Shown here piece after piece: positions 41,197 through 54,053 of a stretch of DNA of 64,000 bases. The DNA comes from Gonatopus flavifemur. Taxonomy: Eukaryota; Arthropoda; Insecta; Hymenoptera; Dryinidae. A program made the position numbers and the translations under genes. The stretch is taken from the NCBI GenBank assembly GCA_018340375.1, contig JAFFJZ010000003.1, positions 23,808,001 through 23,872,000 of the forward strand, in the 5' to 3' direction. Below the pieces are notes generated by a model, which did not search any database, was not told where the DNA came from, and worked only from the letters and a program-made list of their open reading frames with translations. Position 1 is the first letter of the stretch. Each line of letters opens with the position of its first letter.

Positions 41197-42438
41197 TGAT
41201 AAGAAATACTACAGTGATGGATCGTGTTAAAAACTTACTTCTGTTCATGGAGAATAGAGAAAAGGAGTACGATCGGGGTTGATTTTCTCCAACGGAAAGT
41301 GGCCGAAAATTGGGCTCTAGGTAGTTTCAATTTTTTCACATTTGATGGCGCTCGCCACAGTAAGAACCGGAGACTAATTGGTTAAACACTTCGTTTCCAT
41401 GGTTACTCAGCAGTACATACTGGTAAACACGTACGACAACGCCAAATGCGAGGCCTATCTAGGCTACGTTTTCGGGGACACTTCAAAAGTACTGCGATCG
41501 TACTCCTTTCTTCTATTCTTCATGCTTCTGTTACAAGTAGCTCTTGTCTCTTTTACTGCGCTCATACTACACTTGACTCTCGGATCTTTTACTGCAATTC
41601 TTTCGAACCTTTTACTTTAGGTACAGCCCCTTCAACCCCCACCTTGCTCTTCACTCGACCAATTATTTCAAACATAACCCCACCTCTTTTGGATAAATGT
41701 TGAAACAAAACACGAAACAACCTGAATTCGAATCATAGTCGAAACTGGGTAACTTACAGAGACCAAAATGTTTTTGAACCATCGAGTTTATGAATTATGA
41801 AGGGTTTTGAATAATTAAAAGATCTGACGAAGGTTCGAAACAGCAAAGCTCCAAAGGTACATTAAGGCTGTAAAAAAACCCATAATTTCCAATCACAGGA
41901 ATCTTTATTGAACATGAATTGGATGAACATTATGAATTACGAGCATATTACCACATCAAGTTTATTTCTGATGTAATATAAATGTGATATCTTGTTATTT
42001 TTTAGGTTTATGAAAAATAATTACGAATGTAATTCAACACTTTAATTTTATGACAGCCTCTCGTATTACAGTTTTTTCTTCATGTTTGTATTCGATTTGA
42101 ATAATACTAATTCCAGATGATCCTACAAAAATATTCATTTAGTACTTTCAATTGTCTATCGCAGATAGGGAATTAAAGATTTCTTCTGGGGGATTTTTCT
42201 TGACTTGAAAGCCAGGTAAATAATTTCCTACATAAATAACCTTATTTAATGACATTCTCTAAATTGAAGCTATCGCATGTAATCCAAAAAAAATTCTGAA
42301 TTCATTTGTTTCAAAAACATCTCTTGGGAAGGGTTGGAAATAAGAGCCAATCATAACTCGAGTGACTCTGGTCTCAAAATTGTAAAAGGATCGAGAGTCG
42401 AGTGCAAGTCCCTTTGACTCGAGCTTCTACGTGTTCAC

Positions 42439-42845
42439 CAGGGGGATGCAACTCAAATGGAAACACTTAATACGTATTTGCGCGCCCTCTGAAAATCCGA
42501 TTTTCATGCGAACTAAAATCCAAAATGGTGGCCTAGTATACCAACATAACCTCAAAATTATTATTTTTTCTAAATATCATTAGTATTCCAACAATACAAT
42601 GTAAAATGACCAAATTCTGAAGCCAAATCATCAGTCCTCACATCTAATATGGTTTTAGAATTGTTGTTCACACTTGAAGGTTGAAATACTTTTGTTGTAC
42701 TAAAATACAAATTGATCGGCATAATTTGCAGGTTAACTTGCTTTAGCTGGCCACCATTTTGATTTTTAGTTCGCACGAAAATCGCATTTGAGATTTGGGC
42801 GCGCAAATACGTATTAAGTGTTTCCATTTGAGTTACATCCCCCTG
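42439..42845. mobile_element. hAT-type MITE, 407 bp, long inverted arms
   Basis: The inverted arms start CAGGGGGATGCAACTC and end with GAGTTACATCCCCCTG, extending inward past a shared AATACGTATT block. A perfect 8-bp duplication GTGTTCAC flanks both sides (42431-42438, 42846-42853). Confidence 0.9.
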
Positions 42846-43614
42846 GTGTTCACATAATGTCCAAAAAGTTGTAGATGGCTTCCAACGACTGTTGACCGAC
42901 ACTTCGATTCAATTTAGGTTACCGTAATCAAATAATTCGCGGAATGAAAGAAAATAAGTTTATTGGCTCATAAATACACAAATTTACAAAAATCACAACA
43001 CCAGTTCGTCTTGAAAATGTGCAAAATTAAACTTTTTGGTTATGTTTATCAATTGTTTTGGACCACTAGATCGTTCGCCACCTGGATTTTGATGGACATT
43101 ATATGAAAACAAGGAGTATTGAAAATTGTGACAGTCGGAGGGGTCTGGTCGAGTGTATATACTTTGATGGAATGTTGAAGTCAAAAATCGACTACGTACG
43201 TAATTGCAGCAATTATGCATTTCCTTTTTCTTCAGATTTCCATCCAGCTGTGTTCTCAAAAATATTCAGAAATCCTTTAATGTGGGAAATCACAAAGGAA
43301 TCATGAAATTACGTAAATTTAATTTCACATACGCGTGTGGAAGTAACACCTTCACCTGAAACTAACACCTAGTTCTCAGTAATAAAAAAAGTCTTGAAAA
43401 ATTCAATGACGTGTGACGGATAATACAACGTGTTATTCGTCACACGCAACGCGATGATTACAGGTTGTTAAGTGATCAATTGGCTACGCATACACCAAAG
43501 CTTGATTTTTATCTTGACGAAATTCCTTTTTTGATCTCCCGAAAAGGGGTATAAAATAATAATATAACGTATAATATCGCGAACGAGTAACTGAACGAGA
43601 CGCGACAAAGAGAA

Positions 43615-43640
43615 AAGAAGAAGAAGAAGAAGAAGAAGAG
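43615..43640 (+). repeat. (GAA)n microsatellite
   Basis: Eight uninterrupted GAA units. It gives apparent poly-Ser and poly-Phe ORFs on the opposite strand, which I treat as artefacts. Confidence 0.95.
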
Positions 43641-44950
43641 CCGATGGATACGATAATGTGATGCGCGGTACAATGCAACGACGAGTTTCATGACCTCAAT
43701 GCATGGTTAAATTTCCTGGGGGGCTTATAAATTACATTCGAGAGATCCAATTTCTGCGACTACACGTACACTTTGATGTAACTTTTCTCAACGTTCAGAA
43801 ATCCCTTTCTTTGTTTATATTCTCGGTAGTGGAATCGAGATAGAATCTTTTAAGAAGTGCTACTTTTTCCATCATCTCCGAGAACTAGAATCGACGAGGA
43901 ATGTTCGGAAAAAGAGAACAGTGTATGTCTGTATCGGGACTTGACGATTATGCGGGAAAATGTAATCTTGCACCTATGACGCGTTGAAAGATCTTTTTTC
44001 TATTCAGTTTTATATGACGCCAACCGTGATCTCAGCTTCAACTTGTTTCTTTTTTCTCTCAATTGACGGATGCATTAGATCGCATTATAATGAAATTATT
44101 GGCTCGAATGTAGGGAATATGGAGCAGTCAAAACATGAATTTCATACAATTTGAAAGAAAGAGGACAAGGTTTCACCAAGTACCGATGAAAATTCATTCC
44201 ATCGAAATGCATGAAATTCGAACGTCTACCTTCGGGTATTCCATATTTGTACAATACTCACCGTGAGTGTGTGAGTGTTCGCTTTTTTTTTTAAAGACTG
44301 CTAACAGGGCGCTCATTAAAATAATGATGCACAAGATTTCTCGTAATTGGCTTGTTCCTGTAGGGAAAGATACCACTGTATCCGTGGTTTTATTTTCCTG
44401 TTTCTTTTATCGTGTAACAATACCTATCACCCTTCGGTATTGCTATGATATCGAGTGCTGGGGTTGGGTGTGATTGTATGATGATGTTGATTCGAATGAA
44501 ATTCAATGGGGTTCGTTTGTATTGAATTCTTCGAATGAATGTTGAGGATTCGAATGCGAAAACGTGATTATGGTCTAATTGTATATGAATACTGTTTCGA
44601 TGTCGCCACGATATTTTCCTCTGAAAAATCAGACATTTTCGCCCGAGTGAGGGAAATTTACAATTGGAATATAGTAGAAAAACCGTCATAAAAATGGAGT
44701 ACTTCCTGAAGCGTGCAATGTTCTGCGCGTAGGGATTGGGAATTGATCACGGTTCTCCATCATCCATCAACATTGATCACGATGAATACTTCACTACGTT
44801 TCTAACAGCACACCCTTCGATGTCTTTGTTGTTGCCACGTAGACTCCACGAGGCTGGACGATATCCACGCGAAGCATACGGAAATGCGCGACAAACATAT
44901 CGGTGGATGAACTGTTAGGAATTTTATGACAATTTCACCCTCAACGCACA

Positions 44951-45188
44951 CACTGTCGAGAAGAGCGGTGAATTTACCGAGGAATTCCTCGGTAATTGGG
45001 CAGCAATTGACCCGAAGAAAAACTCAGGAAAATTACCGACAGCTTGGTGATTATACCGATTTTTTGGTAATTCTACCCAAAAATGGGATAAATTTACCAA
45101 TTATTCAAGAATTTTTACCCACTTGTGATCGGGTTGATTTCTTTCCGACAAATTTTCATAAATCTAACGAAATTTTCTTTACAGTGCA
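44951..45188. repeat. TTACCGA-rich inverted-repeat element
   Basis: Bounded by CACTGTCGAGAAGAG and TTTCTTTACAGTGC; the interior repeats AATTTACCGA, GGTAATT and AATTTACCAA on both strands. Likely another CACTGT-ended MITE. Confidence 0.5.
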
Positions 45189-45424
45189 CTACAAAAACCT
45201 AAGTGCGTGTTTACTACGGGTCCAATGGGGGCCCAAAGTGGGTGCCCATGCTACCTAACGTGGGACCAAGTCTGGGATGATATCATCGTTTCCAGCCTGG
45301 CTGTATTGCTTTGCCCGAGAACTAGGTGATACAATAGGCCCTGACCTAAGCCGATCTTGGCTCAAGTTAGGGCTGGGCCCGCACCAAAGTTCAATATTTT
45401 CATTTTCTACGAACTATAATTCTA

Positions 45425-45696
45425 CTCTCTAAATCTGGAAGAGTGAAAAATCGCACGTTTCACTCCACTAAGTGTCAGAAGTGAGCCTGTCCGCTTCGAG
45501 TAGAATTTTCACTCGTTTTGAGTGACCTCTCACTCTTTTGGAGTGAAAAATTCACTCTAGCATCGGAGTGGTTGTGAGCTTCTAATCTCAAACCTTAGAA
45601 TATCACTCTAAAAGAGTGGAAATTTCACTCGAAAATTCGACTAGCTCACTTCTGGCTGGCTAAAGAGTGAAATCTCACCCCAAAGATTTTAGAGAG
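45425..45696. mobile_element. CTCTCTAAA-family MITE, 272 bp
   Basis: Termini CTCTCTAAATCT and AGATTTTAGAGAG with flanking TA dinucleotides. The interior repeats GAGTGAAA/TTTCACTC many times. It shares ends with elements at 16139 and 32291. Confidence 0.82.
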
Positions 45697-46164
45697 TATG
45701 GGAACAAGCAATAGGGCCAACATTAGTCTAAGATGGGTCCCATTGTCATTTCCCATTACTGGATTCAAGCAAATGGACCCTGCTTGGGCCCATTGTCAAT
45801 ATCGGCAATACACACTTGGGGGTATGAGAAGTTTCATCTCACTTTTGTGATGAATTCCGTCTCCTGATCATAGGGGGATTGGTTTTTCATAAAAAGTGGA
45901 GGATTTTCCCCCCATTTCGAGGAAATTCTGTGTTCTTTGGACATTGAATCTTGCACGAATGCAGAGACTTTTCACCTCGGATCCAGATCAGTTTCAAGGC
46001 TGTTTTTATCCTGATTTATGAATATCGCAGACAAAGTGGGACTTACACTGCAAACTGAAGTGTGAATGAGATATTTTTTTGAATTCGTACTTCAACAAAT
46101 ATCTCATTTGAATCACATTTCATCCGAGCAAAGCTCAAATGAAAGGACATAAGCCGTCCAAATA

Positions 46165-46380
46165 CAGTAAAACCTCGTTTATTTCAACGCCAAACTTCTC
46201 CTCTTTCCCCCACGTTTGAACAGTCCCAAGGCACGTTTCCAGTAATGATCAGTGTCACCCAATCAAGAGACGGTTATGTGAACCCGTCTTGAGCTTTATG
46301 CTGATAGTGGGAGCCCCTCTCGGCTTGGAATAAACGAGACTGTCACATTTCCGAGAGTTGAAATAAACGAGGTTTTACTG
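46165..46380. mobile_element. pogo/Tigger-like Tc1-mariner MITE, 216 bp
   Basis: Inverted termini CAGTAAAACCTCGTTTATTT and its complement, flanked by TA (46163-46164, 46381-46382). CAGT..AACC..TTAT termini at TA are typical of the pogo/Tigger group. No transposase. Confidence 0.85.
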
Positions 46381-46492
46381 TATTTCGATTCCAAACCAAA
46401 TCATAGTGAAAAGTTTTCCCTGAACGAAGGAACCTCACTGTCAGTATTTTTTGGGAGAAAACTGCGTAATTATTTGCTACAGTGCAATGTAA

Positions 46493-46740
46493 AAAATTTC
46501 TTTGGGAAAATTCCTATGTATTTACGTGAAGTAATTAACACATACATGCGTTAGGAATTCTTCTAACTCTTCTGAAAATTTACTGTGAAATGTAGGGAAA
46601 AATCCTATAGAGTTTGGAATTTTCAGATAAATTTATAGGAAATTTCATATAAATGTATCGGAAATTGATTTTCCAATCAGTGACTGGAATTTTCCAGTTG
46701 ATATATATAGGAGAAATCTGATTATTTTGTACAGTGTGCA
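46493..46740. repeat. Inverted-repeat element, CACTG-type ends
   Basis: TGCAATGTAAAAAATTTC and GATTATTTTGTACAGTGTGCA are diverged inverted ends; words such as GGAAAATTCCTAT/ATAGGAAAT recur on both arms. Confidence 0.55.
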
Positions 46741-47094
46741 TTGCAGTTTGAATTTTTTTCATTTGATTGGGATTTAGCTTGATCAAAAAATTCAAGGTTC
46801 ACGCATCTCTATTGGAATGTCATAATTCAGAAGACAACACATTCATTAGGATACGTCCTCAGATTCTTGAAAGAACTTGATTCATCATGGAAAAACTGGT
46901 CATCCAATAATCTTATTATAAAACAGATTTACATAACTTCCCACGTGCGTAGAATGTTAATGAGTGCGTGATAAAACCTTGATCGACTGAGCATTAAATA
47001 TGTTGATGGCAAATATCTTTGTTGTGAATATTTCAACGCTTATACGTTCATTCTCGTACGATGGAGGAGGAATTAAGGAAAATATCTGATTAGG

Positions 47095-47325
47095 AATTTA
47101 GTTTGGAAATCAAGTTTGGCAGTTTGGTACACAAACTTTCTTTGGAAATTATCGTGAAAAGGTTTGTAAATATCCAAAAAGTTTCATGATTTCACGCAAA
47201 TTTTCGAAACTTCCCAAACTTTCAGTTGTCAATCCACGAAGGAAGTTCGAAAATTATTTTTCCAAAACAAGGTTGCAAATTCCCAAGTATTTTTGTTTGG
47301 AATTCAACAACTTTTTTTTACAGTG
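47095..47325. mobile_element. Diverged copy B of the CACTGTAAAAAA MITE
   Basis: Shares AGTTTGGCAGTTTGGTACAC, TTCATGATTTCACGC, TTTTTGTTTGGAATTCAACA and the right end TTTTTTTACAGTG with copy A at 825-1071. The left terminus is degraded. Confidence 0.72.
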
Positions 47326-50300
47326 TACCATTTTGATACCGGGTCCTAAAAAAGATTTCCACACTCACTCGGCATAAAGGAGATTCTATAAAAATCGAAA
47401 CGTAATAAAAAATGGAAATATTCAAGGGTGTGAGGAGAGCAATTGATGATTCTTCAATAATTTCCGAAATTCAGTCAGTTTTTATGGTAGGGATAATCAA
47501 AGCCAGATCCCACCCAGTTTTTATCATTAATTAATTTGTTCATAATTTTGATCTTTTATCAGTCGTGGGTTTTTTTTAAGCTCAAAGTCATTTGTGTGAT
47601 AAAGTATAACAATATTAATAATAGTGTGACGCAAAATGAAATTATGAGTAATGCATAGGATGAATATAATAAATTCCAAGTCTTGTTTGGAATATATCTT
47701 TCTCTATCAATGAACATTTTTTCTGGGTTTGTTGAAAATATATTTGAATTATTTGAAAATCAACAATTAAATTATTCCTGGGTGGTTATTTATCTCAATT
47801 TCTTGATCCTGAAAAACTTCGGTAAATGAACCAAATGTTAGACTGACGCTGAAAATTGATTAAATTGATAATTTCATATGCTATTTTCAACAAAAGCTTC
47901 AAGGGAGTGCTCTGGTAGATTTTTTCACCAAAAAACCACTAGATCGTTTCAACCATTTTACGTCAAAAATATTCAATCAATTGCTTTAAACTTTGGATCA
48001 AATGATTCAGAATTAATCAAACAATCCGGGTCTGGTCTGTTTGTTGTTCAACTAACTCGTCATAAATAATTAGAACGAAATTTGATAATCAGTCAATAAG
48101 AAACCTTTATTCAGTTTTTTTTTGATATTATAACAAATATAATCCATGTACAATTATTTTGAGACCAGAGCCGGCATCTCTGATTTATTCTGGATTTTTA
48201 GATCTCAATGTAGATGTAATTAATTGAATATTAATGACGTGGAATGGTTGAAACGATAGTTTTCTAGTGAAAAAATCGACCAGGGGACACCCTCAAGTGG
48301 ACTGTTTAAGTGGCACAAAATTCCTCGCTGTGTATACATTTTTTAGTTATTAATTATATTTTAATCAATATGAATTAACTGAACAAATAATTCAATGATT
48401 AATCTTTTGCTTTCTTTAGTCTTCGTTCAAACTTCACAGCACAAAAACCAAACCTTCCTTGCGAGTTTTTATTCGGATGAATCAAACACATTCGTCGGAT
48501 CTAACAAAGTTTTCCCTATGTTGATTAATTCACACTGACCTATTCCTGTAGTAAAATCACGTTATAATTCTCCGGAAGTATTATCAAATCCTTTGAATCT
48601 AAAAATAGTTGCATATTTTTGAAAATCCATATTGTAAAATAATGTCATATCATTATTGTGACATCCAAAAGTTCGTAGGTCAGTCTTAATTTACTACAGA
48701 GGTCAACTCTAATTTTAATTCGCATCCTTGTTCGCAAGCAAGGTTGAATAATTTGATTGGTGAAACTCTTCATTTTATGTGATAAAATCTCTCCACGCTT
48801 AATCCACATAACAAGCGCAATCAGCAAAATAAATAATCGCGAACAATCTGATTTGAGATTGTTAGGATAACTTTCTTCGAACTATAAAAATATTCCCTCA
48901 TTCCAAAGTTAAATAATTTTGTGTGAATGGAATTCCTTTATACTCTTTATACTCTAAACTACGTTGTGTTTCCGTGAAAATGAAGATCCGCGTACAGAGT
49001 GGATAAAGGGACACGACGAGTAGAGGCAACAGCAAAATGTACATGGATCGATGATTATACTGTATTCCTTCAAATAAGAAATGAGAATGGAATTTTCTTG
49101 GAATGACCAGAAAAGCACTCTACTTTTCCATGTGCGGAACTCAATTATGCTTTTCCAAGGATGTAGAGAAGGAATTGTAAATTCAATCCCAATTCATTCA
49201 TTTCCACGGGATGAACTATGAAATCCGATGAAACGGAGGGAATTTAAACGTATAGTTTCATCAAACTACCGTAGAACAAATTATTGTCTCAAATATCCTC
49301 GGTAACATTAAAATTCGATTTATCAACTCCATTTTCTCTGGTGGTGAAATTGAGAGTAATGAAATCTCATATGTGCAGGAAATTGTTTTAAGGATATGTC
49401 ACTCCAATCGATCTCTGTAGCTTTGTGAGAAGGCGGTGTGAATTCACGCAAAGAAGCGTCACTTGCATTCTCAAAAGACGTGCAAACACTTGCAATGCAA
49501 ATTCGCATTTAATTCCTCAAAAGGAGTCTATTGACACAATGTTGACAACCTGGTGGACAAATTTTAATGAAAATCTCTGAAATTTTCAGGATTTCAGAGG
49601 TGTTCGTGATTTCTCAGACAAACTCAGAGGTTTTCAAGATTCTCCAGAGTTTTTCAGTGAGAAATAAATATCATAACATCTTTTTTATAAATCGAATGAT
49701 GCGAAGTAACAACAGTGCAATAAATCATTTTCAGAAGTGATAAATTAATGACTATTTTGATGATTACTGTTTTACATACATACATCAATGAATGAAATCG
49801 TAATGTTCCTCGCCGATGACTTTAAGAATGCAATGAATCCTCAAACACGCAAAGTTCTGCCTGTAAATCAAAATCGATAAGATCAAATAAATTAATGAAA
49901 TATTTCAATCGATCGAAGATTGTGCAAATATTATTTATCCACATGATAACACCTTGCGGAATCCACCTTTGGATGGTAAATCTTTCGATGCGACGCGTAT
50001 AGAAAATTTATTAGGTGACAGACAGTAAGAAATTGTTATAACGAGAGCGCGAGAATCAAAGGAGAAACTAGAGTGAGAAAGAGATCTTGGAATGATGTTT
50101 TTACTCGACACTCGTCACGCGGAGAGAAGATCACGGTTGTTCCCGGTCTTGTCAGTCACACCGGTAAACTAGTCTGAGATCTTTTTTCCCTACTTCGCCT
50201 CGGCACACACGTTCGAAGGATTCAACATTCAGGAGAATCAACTTCACTTTCGGGCAGTTCAGATTTTACGTGATCTGGTTATTTGATATCCCTTTTGTAC

Positions 50301-50574
50301 ATCTTCCTTCTTCTTTCCAACTTTGTACGCAAACTTTCCACCTCATCCCCCTTAGGATTCCGTTTCCAGAAAGAAAATTCAATTAATTTTATATCCTCTT
50401 ACATTATTCCGATCGAGAGGATTTTCCTTTTATATATTTACGTGGGATTTGTGAATTGATTATGAAGGTGGATGGAAAAACAGCTTCGTGTGGCTAATGA
50501 ATGGCATTTATATGTCCCAAATGGATTCAAAATAATGGTATAGTTCTGAATGCTTGTTCATCACTTATTGCCTG

Positions 50575-51874
50575 CACTGAGAAAAATGATCAGTCGGTAC
50601 AACTGAAAAATTTTTAGTTGTTCCATAATAGTTGCTGGAACAATTTCTTTTTGTTCGGAATACTGTTGAATAAGTTAGAGCAACAAAAAATAATTAGTTG
50701 TCACAACTATAAATAATTCAGTTGTAGATTTTAGTTGAGGGGAGGTTCTAGTCAAAATTGGAAAAAAAAATCTTTTTTTTTTGCTTTGTTTTCATCCTTG
50801 GGGTCTTGAGAATGTGTAGCCAAAAGGATATTCCCCTATATAATTTATTTGAGGAGTTATAGCGTTTTAGATGAGAGAATGCGTCGGCCGAAAAACAGCG
50901 ATGAACACGTGCTCGGAGCGGCTTCGAGAGAGGCGCAGTTTTCACCGCCAAAGCGGTGTATTTACTACAGGAACCTTCTCTTTGAAGATGCGGAAGGGTC
51001 CTTGTATGGTGCTGGAATAACTGATTAGATGTGAGTGTCGAAAAACAAAAATTACTCATGGTTTTTTCCTTCCTGAAACTTTAGACGCGTTTTTCTCGAA
51101 ACAACTTTTTTTTGCGCGCGGTACACGATTCAGCTTCAACGACTCGACCGATTTCGATGTTTGATGGCTCAAATTGAAGCTTATTCGATTTGTGGGGCCA
51201 TATGAAGGCGTTTTTTTTTAAATTGTTTTTGATTTTTTTTTAAAGTTGAAGCAAAACAAAAAAAACGGTGAAAAAAGGTTTTTTTTCTGTAAACGGCTGT
51301 CATTTTTTTTTAAAAGAGTTTTTCAAAAATCGGAAATTCATATGGCCCCCCAAATTTCATCTATTTTGAGAATATTTTTGGTTTCTTTGTTTCAGATCAT
51401 TTGGCAGGGCTGTAGAGTGTTCCGCGCACACAGGTACTCGTCGCGCACGGCTTTATTGAATGAGGACTGGCGCCACCATTTAATTTTTTTTTTTGACAAA
51501 AAAAATATGATTTATATCTCAAAACATAGACCTTCAAGTAACAATAAAGAATTTTTCCAAAAAACATTGGCAATAGCCTAAAAAAAAATCATGAAATGAC
51601 GTTAATTTTCGGTCCTTTCGACTAGAACCTCCCCTTAATGATACTACAATTATGTGACCATAGACGATTAGTTGCATACACAAATATATTGCAGTGATGA
51701 GAAATAAAAATTTTAGTTGATGGAATGAAACATTTTTCAGTTAAATAGTTTGGTTTCTGAAACTAAAACTTATAAGTACCATCAACTAATTTTATTAGTT
51801 TATGTTATTTTGTACTTCACATTGGAGGGATTGTTCAATTGTCATGACTAAAAACTTACTAAAATATGACAGTG
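50575..51874. repeat. Outer TTAGTTG-rich element around 50739-51634
   Basis: The left (AACTGAAAAATTTTTAGTTG, AGTTGTCACAACT) and right (TTTTAGTTGATGGAATG, ATTTTTCAGTTAAATAG) parts share words on both strands, with CACTG at the left edge and CAGTG at the right. The inner element lies between them. Confidence 0.55.
50739..51634. mobile_element. Element with GGGGAGGTTCTAGTC ends, TTAA-like target
   Basis: GGGGAGGTTCTAGTC pairs perfectly with GACTAGAACCTCCCC. The flanks are TTGA (50735-50738) and TTAA (51635-51638), so a piggyBac-like TTAA target with one mutation is possible. The 896 bp core has long T and A runs and no transposase. Confidence 0.78.
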
Positions 51875-51970
51875 TATGAAAAATTAATTCCCCTCAGAGA
51901 CAATTGACAAATCAATTTCTTCCGTACTGAAATCAATCTGAAAATTTTCTAATGGAGTTTATGCCCCCTG

Positions 51971-52476
51971 GTTACAGTATCGAACGTTCCTAGGAGTTGC
52001 TAGGAGTTATTACAGTTCGTCGTTTCATTTATTTCATAGCGTGGCGTTGTGAACAAAACACTACCGAATCTTGTTTGTACGTGTTCACGTGTTACTCGAC
52101 ATGGTTATTCTTGATTATTCTTCTCAGTCAAACACACAAACAACATTAATACAACATCAAGTTGAAAACCTGAAACATTTTATCGTATACGAGTGCTGAA
52201 ATTGTGTAAAAGAGAATTAAGATTTGAGCATGATATCGGAAAATTTTGTCGGTTACAGTACCCATGTTCCTAAAAGTCTTTGCGGTTTGTTGTTCATAGC
52301 GTGGCATTGCAAACAAAACACTACCGAATCTTGTTCGTGCGCGTTGACGTATTACTCGACGTGGACACTCTTGGTTATTCTTTCTTAGTGAAACTTGCAG
52401 ATAATATTACGACAGCAAGTTGAAAGTCTGCGTTTTATCGTATATGCAAGTGCTGAATTTGCGTGAAAGGAAATTG
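51971..52476 (+). repeat. Tandem duplication upstream of the SAM-like locus
   Basis: Two direct, diverged copies begin at 51971 and 52252 (period about 281 bp). Both contain GTTACAGTA, CATAGCGTGGC, ACAAAACACTACCGAATCTTG, GTTATTCTT and GAGTGCTGAA or AAGTGCTGAA in the same order. The second copy runs into the first SAM-like exon. The first copy has no recognisable coding sequence after it. This looks like a duplicated promoter/5' UTR. Confidence 0.8.
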
Positions 52477-52478
52477 TG

Positions 52479-53600
52479 GTGGATCCTTTTGTCAGCAACC
52501 AGTTAAAGGAATGGGGCCTGGAACGTTTAGTGGATGATTTTACACGTAAGTTGTATCCTTTCATAGTCATTGAATATTCTATGAAAAGTTATTACATCCT
52601 TGAATTCTCAAAAGTTGTTGAGAATACGGAAAAATAATCAATATATTTTTTGAACCGTAAAATTTTGATTACGATTATTGAAGTTCTCCTTTTTCGCCTT
52701 TCATATATATTTTGATGATTTTGAAATCTTTTAATATGTCTGACTGTTCATAGGATGTACATTGTCTAACAAGTTTATTCATAAATTTTTCCAACAAACG
52801 TTCAAATCTTCCAAACATTTGTCTGAATATTTGTTTGTCTTCTAAATATATTATACACGTGATAGGTTATATTTGAGAGAGTTTATATTCAAAAGAGTTG
52901 TTGAAAAATCTGATGACCTTGAAATTCAAATACATTAGGAATGTTCTTCTTGTCGAATATAAATAATATTGATTTAGGACAACAAATTGATCGTGAAAAA
53001 TTCCTATCAATTACGGCAGAAGGGCCAGGTCCAATGATACCCATTCCAAGTTACAAATATCAATTTTTACGTAAGCGAGAAGAATATTTAAGAATAATAG
53101 ATGTAAATTTGTGTGAAACATCTTATTTATTTTCTGTATGAAAAATTTTATAACCAAAAGATATATATGCTATGGAAAGATTGTTGATATTTGTAATATA
53201 ACTGTTTTAGCGTATGAGTGATTTGGAAAACAACTTAGAAGACTGCACAAAAGAATTGCGAAAACACAGCAACACATCTCAACCCTTTATCATCGCGGTC
53301 GGAGATCCTGCTGAAAAGATAGAAGCTGTCCATGTGATCATTGAGAAAGTCAAGCACAAGTACCAAAACATCACCTCTGCTGTTGACTTGTGCTTCAAAT
53401 CATTTTTTGCATTGGATTTGAAGTATATATTCGATATATCTGAGACATTCGGGGAAAATGATCATTTCCAAGCTTACACTGTGGCACGATCTTATAGTGC
53501 GAGTCTAGAGTTGCATAATCTTGGAAATATAATTCATTATGAAATGCCATATGTACCTTATCCTGATGTAAGTGATGAGATTAACGTAATATGTAACTGA
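52479..53600 (+). pseudogene. SAM-like domain gene, start codon lost or unresolved
   Basis: The exon at 52479-52545 reads VDPFVSNQLKEWGLERLVDDF and joins in phase 1 (C|GA, Arg) to 52978 onward, QQIDREKFLSI...IPIPSYKYQFL. Together they resemble the SAM-like module of a lineage-expanded insect family that usually begins MDPF. Here the expected ATG is GTG, with an in-frame TGA just upstream. The last exon (53211-53600) encodes a C-terminal module with DLCFKSFFALDLKYIF, then a stop. If exon 2 ends at the good donor 53071 the frame breaks; a weaker donor at 53136 keeps it open. So it is either a recent pseudogene or a gene with an unseen upstream start. The family name is from memory; its function is unknown. 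Confidence 0.5.
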
Positions 53601-53747
53601 TTTTGTATGTACGCGGTTTTTGCAAACCATTATGTTCCTATAACTATGACGAGTATGAATTATTACATTTCTTTCTATTTTTATAACTATGCCAAAGTAT
53701 ATTTTGAATGCACGTCAAGTAATGGCCAATACGGTAGTATGCGAGAA

Positions 53748-54053
53748 GCCCGAATGGCACTTGAGTCCGACTGGCGTTAGCCCGACCGGATTATAACCCG
53801 AACGACTTTAAACCCGAATGACAGTTGACCCGACTAGTTATAAAAATATAATCAAATAAAATGGAGAATTAATCGAAATCAAAGCTTATTCAACATTTTA
53901 CTGCAGAGATGTATAGATTAAAGCTTAATTACGCTTTGATTTCGATTAATTTTCCATTTTATTCAATTATATTTTCATAATTAGTCGGGTTTAAAGTCGT
54001 TCGGGTTAAATGCAGTCGGGCTAACGCCAGTCGGGCTTAAGTGCCACTCGGGC
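53748..54053. mobile_element. Foldback MITE with CCCGA/TCGGG repeats, 306 bp
   Basis: Starts GCCCGAATGGCACTTGAG and ends AAGTGCCACTCGGGC; internal blocks such as CGACTGGCGTTAGCCCGAC pair with the opposite arm. The middle is AT-rich (AATCAAATAAAATGG and complement). Confidence 0.85.

Larger units (their letters stand above)
35897..52478. other. Upstream intergenic region
   Basis: No gene found. 35900-37380 is unique-looking DNA next to the putative CaMKK start and would contain its promoter; no TATA or other element could be assigned. 37390-38530 contains broken MITE ends and GTTAGTTA words. The listed elements fill 38661-40673, 41079, 42439, 44951-47325 and 50575-51874. 45225-45800 also contains a GGGCCCA-rich older repeat around the 45425 insertion. 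47340-50570 shows nothing nameable beyond the 49545 CTCTGAAA fragment. Confidence 0.6.

Noticed and set aside
43484..43691. Poly-Ser / poly-Phe minus-strand ORFs
   Set aside because: Produced by the (GAA)n microsatellite.
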